This document shows, piece after piece, positions 36,563-44,522 of a stretch of 64,000 bases of DNA (within the stretch, counting starts at the first letter, position 1; each line of letters starts with the position of its first letter). Made by a program: the position numbers and the translations under genes. Below the pieces are notes generated by a model. It worked only from the letters and a program-made list of their open reading frames with translations, made no database searches and was not told the origin of the DNA. This stretch comes from Methylocystis sp. (GTDB lineage Bacteria; Pseudomonadota; Alphaproteobacteria; Rhizobiales; Beijerinckiaceae), in the NCBI GenBank assembly GCA_002929055.1, contig PERY01000011.1, forward strand, positions 19,491 through 83,490, read 5' to 3'.

Positions 36563-36904
36563 ATGAAACTTGAAATCACTCCCGCCGCCGCGAAGTTCAT
36601 CCGCCGCCTCGTCATGTTCGACGGCGGACCGGGCTATGGCCTTCGCCTCTTCGTCTCGCCGGGCGGCTGCTCGGGCATGTCGGCGGAATTTTCCGTTCAG
36701 CCGGCGCCGGCGGAAGGCGACCAGGTCTTTGCGCATGAACAGTTCAAACTGTTTCTGCCGGCCCAGAGCCGCCTGCTGCTCGACGGCGTCACGATCGACT
36801 TCAAGGAGACGGCGACCTCTACTGGCTTCGTCTTCATCGATCCGAAAGCGAAGAGCTGCGGTTGTTCGACGACCGAGGCGCCCGCCTTCGAGGAAACAGT
36901 GTGA
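36563..36904 (+). CDS. A-type iron-sulfur carrier (IscA/HesB family), nif-linked copy 1
   Basis: 113 residues beginning at the base after the fdxN stop, so translation is probably coupled. The HesB fold is seen in LEITPAAAKFIRRLVM, GYGLRLFVSPGGCSGMSAEF (first ligand Cys) and FIDPKAKSCGCS (paired Cys). These proteins carry Fe or [4Fe-4S] clusters to apo-targets. A second, different A-type carrier gene lies at 53009 before nifU; this copy probably serves NifB or FdxN. Confidence 0.9.
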   Translation: MKLEITPAAAKFIRRLVMFDGGPGYGLRLFVSPGGCSGMSAEFSVQPAPAEGDQVFAHEQFKLFLPAQSRLLLDGVTIDFKETATSTGFVFIDPKAKSCGCSTTEAPAFEETV

Positions 36905-36913
36905 GAGTGTGAC

Positions 36914-37450
36914 ATGGCGCGTGACGCGGCGATGCAGAGTGGCGCAATGGCGGAGCAGGATTTCCTTGCTTCCGTCGTACTCGGAGAGGGGCTTCCGCAA
37001 GAAGCCGAGCGCCTTCTGCACGCCGCGGCCTTGTCTTACGATCAGGACGCAGTCGCGCTGCGCCACCTGATGGAGGCCCGGCTTCTCGCGCCGACGCATC
37101 CGGCGACGCTCATCGGCCTCTATCGCTTCTATTTCTATAAGGGCCGCCTCAAAGAGTGCCTCTCTGTCGCGGAGGCTTGCCTCACGCGCGCCGCGATCGA
37201 CAACTCCCTGCCGCTCAACTGGCGCGACGTTCGTTCCAAGGACGCGCCCTTTGGTGATTTCGACGCCATCGGCTCCCGCTTCTTCATTTTCTCGCTGAAG
37301 GGCTACGCCTATCTCACAATGCGCCTCGGCGACTTCGATGAAAGCGCCGCTGCGATCGACAAGCTGCTGGAGCTCGACCCCGCCGACAAGATCGGCGCGA
37401 AGGTGCTTCTCGACGTCCTCGAACGACGGGGGCTGGAAGATGTCGACTGA
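36914..37450 (+). CDS. TPR-type protein of the nifB operon
   Basis: 178 residues with GAGAGTG just upstream. Helical repeats are evident (AERLLHAAALSYDQDAVALR, LIGLYRFYFYKGRLKECLSV, LKGYAYLTMRLGDFDESAAA), consistent with three to four tetratricopeptide-like units. No signal peptide or cofactor motif is seen. It overlaps the Fe-S LRV gene by 11 bp. A scaffold role in cofactor assembly is an inference from its place between an Fe-S carrier and an Fe-S repeat protein. Confidence 0.75.
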   Translation: MARDAAMQSGAMAEQDFLASVVLGEGLPQEAERLLHAAALSYDQDAVALRHLMEARLLAPTHPATLIGLYRFYFYKGRLKECLSVAEACLTRAAIDNSLPLNWRDVRSKDAPFGDFDAIGSRFFIFSLKGYAYLTMRLGDFDESAAAIDKLLELDPADKIGAKVLLDVLERRGLEDVD

Positions 37451-38240
37451 CGACATTGACGCAGCCGTAGACTGGCTCGGCGCTCCCGTCGATTGCGGCG
37501 CCTGTGCGCATCACGACAGACTTGCGGCGGGCAAGTGCAAGCCGCTGCGCGCCTGTGTCTTCGACCGCTACGCGCGCCGTATCGACCGCTTCTTCGACTG
37601 GAACCCGGATCTCGCGCGCGACTATGTCGCGCACGACTATTTCGAGGTGCGCGCCTGCGCGGCCAAGGCGGCGGAAATCTTTCTCCTGCCCGCCATGCTG
37701 GACGATCCGGAAGAAGCAGTTCGATGGAGCGCAGCGCGTCGTCTGCCGCGCCGCTACATTCTCAGGCTGCGGAGCGATCCGCACCGCGAGGTGCGAATCC
37801 GCATCGCCGGGCGACTCGAAGGCGCCGACCTCCTCCCCATGATGAGCGACGTGGATTACGCCGTGCGTCAGGCGGTCGCGAAGAAGCTTCCGCCCGACAT
37901 GCTTGTGCTGATGATAAACGACGCCGATCCCGCCGTGCGCCGCGTGGTCGCGAGCCGCATTGCGCAGGCGGCGCTGATGCGCCTCGCCGGGGACGCCGAC
38001 CCTGTCGTCCGACTCGAAGCCGCCAAGCGTCTGGAACCTGTCGACCTCAGGGCGCTGCGCAAAGATCCAGATTGGCGGATTCGTTACGAAGTCGCACAGC
38101 GCGCGGAGGCTGAAGCGATAGGCCCGCTCGTCAACGACGATGATCCTCTCGTGCGCGAATGCGCGACACAGCGTCGCACGGCTGCGGGTCTCGACCTCCC
38201 GTCTAACGTCATCGTCGCACAAAAGCGGAGCGATCCATGA
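37440..38240 (+). CDS. 4Fe-4S-binding leucine-rich-variant (LRV) repeat protein
   Basis: 266 residues from the ATG at 37440. The N-terminus has the Fe-S block CGACAHHDRLAAGKCKPLRAC (four Cys: C-x2-C...C-x5-C), as in the Azotobacter LRV protein. It is followed by about eight ~24-residue LRV helical repeats with the pattern D.(D/H).(E/P).VR...A.RL (DPEEAVRWSAARRLP, DPHREVRIRIAGRL, DPAVRRVVASRI, DPVVRLEAAKRL). Such proteins are found in nif regions; no molecular role has been settled. It overlaps the genes on both sides, so it belongs to the operon. Confidence 0.85.
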   Translation: MSTDDIDAAVDWLGAPVDCGACAHHDRLAAGKCKPLRACVFDRYARRIDRFFDWNPDLARDYVAHDYFEVRACAAKAAEIFLLPAMLDDPEEAVRWSAARRLPRRYILRLRSDPHREVRIRIAGRLEGADLLPMMSDVDYAVRQAVAKKLPPDMLVLMINDADPAVRRVVASRIAQAALMRLAGDADPVVRLEAAKRLEPVDLRALRKDPDWRIRYEVAQRAEAEAIGPLVNDDDPLVRECATQRRTAAGLDLPSNVIVAQKRSDP

Positions 38241-38530
38241 CCAATATCAGCAGAGACAGCGATCATGTTGAAGTCGATGGCCCGCCCTATTTCGACTACG
38301 GCGACAAGGTGCGCGCCAGGCGCACGATCCGCAATGACGGCACCTTCCCCGGCAAGGACATCGGCGAGGTTCTCGCGAAGAAAGGCGAGATTGGCTACGT
38401 CGTGAATATCGGTACGTTTCTCCAGCAATTCTACATCTACGGCGTCGAATTCGAAGAGACCGGCAACCGTGTCGGCATGAAGCGCAAGGAGCTGGAGATG
38501 GTCGAACTTGTCGGCGAGGAGGACGAATAG
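38237..38530 (+). CDS. nifZ: NifZ (copy 1)
   Basis: 97 residues; its ATG overlaps the preceding stop. NifZ is recognised from FDYGDKVRARRTIRNDGTFP, EVLAKKGEIGYVVNIGTFLQ and FYIYGVEFEETGNRVGMKRK. NifZ acts in maturation of the second P-cluster of the MoFe protein. A second, divergent nifZ follows immediately. Confidence 0.93.
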   Translation: MTNISRDSDHVEVDGPPYFDYGDKVRARRTIRNDGTFPGKDIGEVLAKKGEIGYVVNIGTFLQQFYIYGVEFEETGNRVGMKRKELEMVELVGEEDE

Positions 38531-38764
38531 ATGAGCGGACCAAACCGGTATGACTGGGGCCAGCGCGTGCGCGCGATCACCGACCTCACCAACGACGGCT
38601 CCTATCCCGACAAGGCCGACGACGAACTGCTCGTGAAGACCGGCGACACGGGCGAGATCGTCAATGTTGGCACGCATGTTGAAACGGAAACGGTCGTCTA
38701 CCTCGTGGAGTTCTCGACGAAGCTCGTGGTGGGCTGCCTCGAGGACGAAATCGAACCCGCTTGA
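38531..38764 (+). CDS. NifZ-like protein (copy 2)
   Basis: 77 residues starting at the base after the first nifZ stop. It repeats the family pattern YDWGQRVRAITDLTNDGSYP, LLVKTGDTGEIVNVGTHVET and VYLVEFSTKLVVGCLEDEIE, but is shorter and clearly diverged from copy 1, so the duplication is old. It may have a separate role in MoFe protein maturation or form a heteromer with copy 1. Confidence 0.85.
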   Translation: MSGPNRYDWGQRVRAITDLTNDGSYPDKADDELLVKTGDTGEIVNVGTHVETETVVYLVEFSTKLVVGCLEDEIEPA

Positions 38765-38798
38765 ACCATTCACACCTGGTGAAAGAAAGAGGCGCAAC

Positions 38799-39017
38799 GT
38801 GAAAGTCATGATCCGCAGAGACTCAGAGGGCGTCCTCTCGGCCTATGTTCCCAAGAAGGATCTCGAAGAGCCAATCGTCGAGGTGGAGACGCCCGAGCTG
38901 TGGGGCGGCTCCGTCACGCTCGCCAATGGCTGGAAGCTGCAACTGCCAGCAATGGCGGCCGGAACATCTCTGCCGATTACAGTCGAAGCCAGGAAGATCA
39001 GCGGAGGCGTCGAATGA
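38799..39017 (+). CDS. nifT: NifT/FixU protein
   Basis: 72 residues from a GTG at 38799 (AGAGG, 6-nt spacing), giving the family's usual start (M)KVMIRRDSEGVLSAYVPKKD. The rest, EPIVEVETPELWGGSVTLAN and GWKLQLPAM, is standard NifT. The protein is small, conserved in nif operons and dispensable for fixation in tested species; its role is undefined. The stop overlaps the next start (ATGA). Confidence 0.92.
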   Translation: MKVMIRRDSEGVLSAYVPKKDLEEPIVEVETPELWGGSVTLANGWKLQLPAMAAGTSLPITVEARKISGGVE

Positions 39018-39286
39018 CGCTCGCCCCGGCGCAGGTTTCGCAAATTGACGCGGCGCTCGCTTCGGCCGGCGCCGACTCGCAGACGATCACATCTCTTCGC
39101 ACGCTTGCGCCGGGCATCGCCGTCACGCGTTGCGACGCGCTCGACATGCGCGATGAAACGCCGTTCCGCATATACGAAAAGTGCTCGCTCTTCCTCATCG
39201 ACGGACGCGACCACTGCTGGAAGATCACGCAGGATCCCGGCTGCGCGACAGGCATCGCGCTGGCTCCCAACGGAGGCGCAGCATGA
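39014..39286 (+). CDS. Small nif-operon protein, probably DUF6129 family
   Basis: 90 residues starting in an ATGA overlap with nifT and ending in one with the DegT-like gene. It reads TLAPAQVSQIDAALASAGAD, LRTLAPGIAVTRCDALDMRD, FRIYEKCSLFLIDGRDHCWK and ITQDPGCATGIALAP. Four cysteines are spread along the chain without a classical Fe-S spacing. Proteins of this type sit between nifT and downstream genes in several proteobacterial nif clusters. Family name given from memory of that context; the function is unknown. Confidence 0.7.
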   Translation: MTLAPAQVSQIDAALASAGADSQTITSLRTLAPGIAVTRCDALDMRDETPFRIYEKCSLFLIDGRDHCWKITQDPGCATGIALAPNGGAA

Positions 39287-40434
39287 GGACGACTCTTCTG
39301 CCCCTGAACGACCCGGACCTCGTCCAGACCGATCTCGATGCCGTTCTGGAGATTCTCCGATCGCAACGACTCTCCATGGGCGAGGCGGTCGTCGCCTTTG
39401 AAGAGGAATTCGCGCGCTATCTCGGCCGCAGGCATGCTGTCGCAGCTTCCAGCGGCACGATAGCGCTGCTGCTGACCCTGCGCGCCCTGGGAATCGAGAC
39501 GGGCGACGAAGTCGTCACATCCGCATACTCCTTCCGAGAAGTCACGCACGCGATCACGCTCGCCGGCGCAAGGCCGGTGTTCGCGGACATCGATTACTGG
39601 GCCGGGACGCTCGACCCCGAGAAGGCGCGCAAAGTCGTCACCGAGAAAACCCGCGCCATCGTCGCCGCCAACACCAATGGTCATCCCGCGCCATGGGGAC
39701 CGTTGCGGACGCTCGCGACAGATAAGAATATCGCGCTCATCGAGGATTCGAGCGAAGCGATCGGCTCCATTTACAAGGGTAAACTCGTCGGCAGTTTTGG
39801 CGACTGCTCGATCTTCGACTTTTCGCAGCCCGGCCCACTCGTCTGCGGTGAAGGCGCAATGATCGTCACCGACAATGACGACACCGCGCTCATGCTGCGA
39901 CGCCTGCGCCACCGCAAGACGGAGGAGCGCTCCTCCGTGGTCCTCGGCGCTTTTGCGCCGCTGCAGGCAGGTCTTTCCGACATCGCCGCCGCGCTTGGCC
40001 TCGCGCAACTGCGCCGCCTCGAGCTGCTGCTCGCACGGCGCAAGCGCGTGGAGCGATGGTTTCACGAATACGTCCGATCCTTCGAGGGGATCAAGGATCC
40101 TTACATCGCGCCTGATGTAGACCAGGTGAACTGGTTCCTCTACGTCGTGCATCTTGGAACTCGTTTCTCGCGCTCGAGCCGAGATGCGATCGTCGATGAT
40201 CTGCGTCAGGAGAAGATCGAGGCCAGCGCCTATGCGCATCCACTGCATCTTCAGAGCCATTATCACGATCTCGGCTATCGCCGAGGCCAGTTGTTCGTGA
40301 CGGAGAAGGTCGCGGACCGAGCCGTCGCCCTGCCTTTCCACGCCCATCTCACCGAAGATCAGGTCGCTTTCATCGTCGGCACGATGAAGGACGCCTCGAT
40401 CAACATCGGCGCTGGAACGGCAATTTATCTTTAG
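39283..40434 (+). CDS. DegT/DnrJ/EryC1/StrS-fold protein without the PLP lysine
   Basis: 383 residues from the ATG at 39283. The aminotransferase fold is plain: AASSGTIALLLTLRALGIET, GDEVVTSAYSFREVTHAITL, ARPVFADIDYWAGTLDPEKA, ALIEDSSEAIGSIYKGKLVG, SFGDCSIFDFSQPG and PLVCGEGAMIVTDND. In active members the segment reads FSFxxxKxxxxGEGG; here Gly184 stands where the Schiff-base lysine should be, so ordinary PLP transamination is unlikely. It overlaps the neighbouring small gene and belongs to the nifB operon. Possible roles are sugar binding, a non-PLP reaction, or a structural part of cofactor assembly; none is shown. Confidence 0.85.
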   Translation: MRTTLLPLNDPDLVQTDLDAVLEILRSQRLSMGEAVVAFEEEFARYLGRRHAVAASSGTIALLLTLRALGIETGDEVVTSAYSFREVTHAITLAGARPVFADIDYWAGTLDPEKARKVVTEKTRAIVAANTNGHPAPWGPLRTLATDKNIALIEDSSEAIGSIYKGKLVGSFGDCSIFDFSQPGPLVCGEGAMIVTDNDDTALMLRRLRHRKTEERSSVVLGAFAPLQAGLSDIAAALGLAQLRRLELLLARRKRVERWFHEYVRSFEGIKDPYIAPDVDQVNWFLYVVHLGTRFSRSSRDAIVDDLRQEKIEASAYAHPLHLQSHYHDLGYRRGQLFVTEKVADRAVALPFHAHLTEDQVAFIVGTMKDASINIGAGTAIYL

Positions 40435-40465
40435 CGGCCCCGGCCCAAATAGAAGGAGCGCAACG

Positions 40466-40771
40466 ATGCCCACTGTCACTATCCTTCCTTCCGGCAAGAC
40501 CGTGGAGGCGGCGCCAGGCGTCCGTCTTCTCGACGCCTTGCTGGCCGCTGGCGAGGCTATCGCCACCAAATGCGGCGGCGAAGCGAAATGCGGCAAGTGC
40601 CATGTCTTCGTGCAGGAAGGAAAGAAGAGCCTCTCCAAGACGAGCCGCGACGAGAACGAAATGCTCGACTCGATTCCCGGCGTCGGCTCCAAATCGCGCC
40701 TTTCCTGCCAGGCCCTTCTCGGCGCCGAAAATGTAACTGTCGAATTGCTGGGCTTCGGCTCGGGGTTCTGA
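40466..40771 (+). CDS. [2Fe-2S] ferredoxin of the nifB operon
   Basis: 101 residues with AAGGAG 7 nt upstream of the ATG. The plant-type cluster motif is CGGEAKCGKC (C-x5-C-x2-C), with the fourth Cys in SRLSCQALLGAENVTVEL. It resembles nif-associated [2Fe-2S] ferredoxins sometimes named FdxD or FeSII-like. Probable roles are electron supply to cofactor assembly or conformational protection of nitrogenase from oxygen; the sequence cannot separate these. Confidence 0.85.
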   Translation: MPTVTILPSGKTVEAAPGVRLLDALLAAGEAIATKCGGEAKCGKCHVFVQEGKKSLSKTSRDENEMLDSIPGVGSKSRLSCQALLGAENVTVELLGFGSGF

Positions 40772-40790
40772 TCAAGCAAAGGAGACAAAA

Positions 40791-41003
40791 ATGACCGACA
40801 AAATCCTCATCCACGTCCGCTTCAACAACGACGGCACGGTGTCCGAGATCAGTGAGCGCCCCGCGGGGCTCTCTCCTCAGGAGTGGTTCACCAAACTGAC
40901 CGAGAAAGCCGGCAGCGCCTTCCAGGCGCTCACCGGCGGGCGCGGCCTCTTCCGCGTCACGGCCGACGAGATCGCAGCGCTCAAGGCGGCGGTTCTGCAG
41001 TAG
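40791..41003 (+). CDS. Small nif-operon protein of unknown function, 70 residues
   Basis: The ATG at 40791 has AAGGAG ~10 nt upstream. The protein (MTDKILIHVRFNNDGTVSEI, SERPAGLSPQEWFTKLTEKA, then FRVTADEIAALKAAVLQ) begins with a beta hairpin and ends in helices; it has no cysteine, signal peptide or membrane segment. It lies between the [2Fe-2S] ferredoxin and SIR2-like genes, evenly spaced, so it is part of the operon. No family is recognised. Confidence 0.65.
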   Translation: MTDKILIHVRFNNDGTVSEISERPAGLSPQEWFTKLTEKAGSAFQALTGGRGLFRVTADEIAALKAAVLQ

Positions 41004-41039
41004 CAATTGGCGTAAGACGACTGGCGAAAGGATGATGCG

Positions 41040-41924
41040 ATGATCGGTGAAGTTTCAGCTGCCTTTCGTCGAGGCGACGTCATCCCCTATCTCGGGCCGG
41101 GGGTCACCGGCCTGCCAGGGGAAGCGGCCCCTCCGTCGCTTCCCGAAAAGCTGGTGCAGGAGCTCGTCGCCGGCGCCACCGTCCCGCACAAGATTCGCAA
41201 CAATCTCACGGCGGCGTCGCAGTACATCGAGAATTTCAAGCACCGCAAGACGCTCACCTGCCTGATGGCGAAAGCCTTCGCGAGCGACAGCGCACCCAGC
41301 GCGTTCCATCAATGGATCGCCGAGCAGAACCAGTTGCCGCTCGTGGTTCATGCCTGGTATGACGATCTCCTTCTGAAGGCATTCGCAAATCGCGATGATT
41401 GGGGCCTTGTCCAGGGCGTCACCCAGAGCGAACATTTCGGCGACTGGGTGAACTGGTTCCGGCCCGACGGCTCCCTCGTGCCGACGAAGGAATTCATCCG
41501 CGACGGCTCCGGGGCCAAAGCTCCCGCCGAGGCGCCGCAGGAGGCGCTCTCGTGGCGAACGCTCGTCTATGAACCGCTCGGCGGCGTGAAGCCTGCGTCG
41601 AACTTCATCGTATCGGACTCCGATTATGTCGAGGTTCTGACGGAAATCGACATTCAGACTCCGATCCCGGACCTGGTTCAGGACATCCGCAAGGGTCGAA
41701 GCTTCTTCTTCATCGGCTGCCGATTCACGAACCAACTCGAACGCAGCTTCGCCCGGCAAATCATGAAGCGTTCCTCCGATGTCCATTGGGCGGTCATCGA
41801 CGGCGAATTGACGAAGAATGAGGAGAAGTTTCTGCGCGAGCAGAACATCAAGCGGGTCGACGCGAGCCTCGCAGACTTCACGACCGCCCTCGTTGATTCG
41901 AACCTGGCCGCCGCGGCCGAATGA
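41040..41924 (+). CDS. SIR2-like domain protein in the nif operon, catalytic residues altered
   Basis: 294 residues; GAAAGGATG lies just upstream of the ATG at 41040. The layout of SIR2_2-type proteins is visible: RRGDVIPYLGPGVTGLPGEA at the GAGxS position, QLPLVVHAWYDDLLLKAF where (T)TNYDxLLE is usual, LVYEPLGGVKPASNFIVSDS where K(L)HGs...it..DY is usual, and a C-terminal half with FFFIGCRFTNQLERSF and VHWAVIDGELTKNEE. Trp106 occupies the catalytic Asn position and Leu180 the His position. An NADase or deacylase activity is therefore doubtful; NAD or nucleotide binding may remain. It lies second to last in the nifB operon, so a nitrogen-fixation function rather than phage defence is inferred. 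Confidence 0.75.
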   Translation: MIGEVSAAFRRGDVIPYLGPGVTGLPGEAAPPSLPEKLVQELVAGATVPHKIRNNLTAASQYIENFKHRKTLTCLMAKAFASDSAPSAFHQWIAEQNQLPLVVHAWYDDLLLKAFANRDDWGLVQGVTQSEHFGDWVNWFRPDGSLVPTKEFIRDGSGAKAPAEAPQEALSWRTLVYEPLGGVKPASNFIVSDSDYVEVLTEIDIQTPIPDLVQDIRKGRSFFFIGCRFTNQLERSFARQIMKRSSDVHWAVIDGELTKNEEKFLREQNIKRVDASLADFTTALVDSNLAAAAE

Positions 41925-41943
41925 ACCTTCGGAAGGACAAAGA

Positions 41944-42276
41944 ATGATCGAAGACCTTCCGCAGGTTTTCAAATACCACGTCTTCACATGCTTCCAGCAG
42001 CGTCCGGCGGGACACCCGCGCGGAAGCTGCATGAGCGCCGGCGCCAAGCCGTTGTGGGACCGCCTGCAGGCGAAACTTACAGCCCAGCCGATGCCGGACG
42101 TCTCCGTCACCGCCACCGGCTGCCTCGGCTTTTGCCGCGCAGGCCCGCTCATGGTGGTCTATCCGCAGGGCGTCTGGTACGTGCCGCGCACGGAAGCGGA
42201 CATCGATGAAATCATCCAGTCGCATTTCGTGGATGGAAAGCCGGTCGAGCGGCTCATCATCGTTCCGCAGCTCTGA
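41944..42276 (+). CDS. Thioredoxin-like [2Fe-2S] ferredoxin (Shethna-type fold)
   Basis: 110 residues, 20 bp after the SIR2-like gene with GGAAGGAC as ribosome-binding site. Ligands appear in FTCFQQRPAGHPRGSC (C-x12-C) and TGCLGFCRAGPLMVVYPQG (C-x3-C), the pattern of thioredoxin-fold [2Fe-2S] ferredoxins such as Aquifex Fd1 and the Azotobacter 2FeFd. Such proteins are repeatedly linked to nif genes. It is the last gene of the nifB operon and is followed by a terminator. Confidence 0.9.
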   Translation: MIEDLPQVFKYHVFTCFQQRPAGHPRGSCMSAGAKPLWDRLQAKLTAQPMPDVSVTATGCLGFCRAGPLMVVYPQGVWYVPRTEADIDEIIQSHFVDGKPVERLIIVPQL

Positions 42277-42296
42277 AAGCCGCGCCATGAAAAAAA

Positions 42297-42318
42297 GCCG
42301 CCAGAGCGATCCGGCGGC
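42297..42318. terminator. Terminator at the end of the nifB operon
   Basis: GCCGCC (42297-42302) pairs with GGCGGC (42313-42318), preceded by AAAAAA and followed by ATTCTTGT. The flanks allow bidirectional use: it ends the nifB operon and the convergent globin transcript (42341). Confidence 0.75.
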
Positions 42319-42340
42319 ATTCTTGTCTCTCGCTCGATGA

Positions 42341-42760
42341 TCAGACAGGAACGTTGGAGGGCCGCCCCTCAGCATCCTTGAAGGGGAACAGTCCAGACTG
42401 GAAGCACTGCGTCATATGCTCGGCGCGCGCGACCGCGGCCGCCGCGAGCGGCTCGGGCATCGTCTCTTTCGCCGTCTCGACAAAGAGCGACAGCCAGCGC
42501 GAGAAATGCTGCGGCTCAAGCGGCAGGTTCACATGGACGCCAAAAGGCGTGCCCTGATAGCGCGTCGTGCCCAGCAAGGCATGCGACCAGAAATTCGCAA
42601 CGACATCGAGATGCGGCTCGAGATCGGGTATCGCCCTGGCGAAAATCGGCCCCAGCAAGGGATCGGCGTCGCCCTTCTCATAGAAGCGCTTCACGCAGGC
42701 GCGGATCGCCGCCTCCGCAGCGTCAACGTCCACAGGCGCTTCCGTCACCATCGCTTCCAT
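42341..42760 (-). CDS. Group III truncated haemoglobin
   Basis: 139 residues from the ATG at 42760, with GGAGG 5 nt upstream. The globin is recognised by IRACVKRFYEKGDADPLLGP, HLDVVANFWSHALLGTTRYQ, GVHVNLPLEPQHFSRWLSLF with the proximal His region, and ARAEHMTQCFQSGLFPF. Group III trHbs bind O2 or NO. Its position beside nifH and behind a response-regulator-like gene suggests oxygen or NO handling around nitrogenase; that link is an inference. Confidence 0.9.
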   Translation of the reverse strand: MEAMVTEAPVDVDAAEAAIRACVKRFYEKGDADPLLGPIFARAIPDLEPHLDVVANFWSHALLGTTRYQGTPFGVHVNLPLEPQHFSRWLSLFVETAKETMPEPLAAAAVARAEHMTQCFQSGLFPFKDAEGRPSNVPV

Positions 42761-42777
42761 CTCCGCCTCCCGTTGAA

Positions 42778-44456
<1,679 letters not shown>

Positions 44457-44468
44457 TCCACGCCAATC

Positions 44469-44492
44469 GCCCGGCTCCTCACGGAGCCGGGC
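44469..44492 (+). other. nifH-nifD intercistronic stem-loop
   Basis: GCCCGGCTCC (44469-44478) pairs perfectly with GGAGCCGGGC (44483-44492) around a 4-nt loop. No U-run follows, so it is more likely an mRNA processing or stability element (or partial attenuator) giving excess NifH than a terminator. Confidence 0.8.
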
Positions 44493-44522
44493 CTACCACC
44501 AGCCATATGAAAGGGCTCCGTC

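Noticed and set aside
34613..37456. 947-residue open frame on the minus strand opposite nifB-fdxN-TPR
   Set aside because: It is antisense to clearly conserved genes, has Arg/Asp-rich shadow composition and no recognisable domain; long antisense frames are normal at this GC content.
38998..40788. 596-residue minus-strand frame opposite the DegT-like gene
   Set aside because: Antisense shadow of conserved coding sequence, no motif.
41040..41924. Reading the SIR2-like gene as part of a phage-defence system
   Set aside because: No partner defence gene is nearby, catalytic positions are altered and the gene is embedded in the nifB operon.
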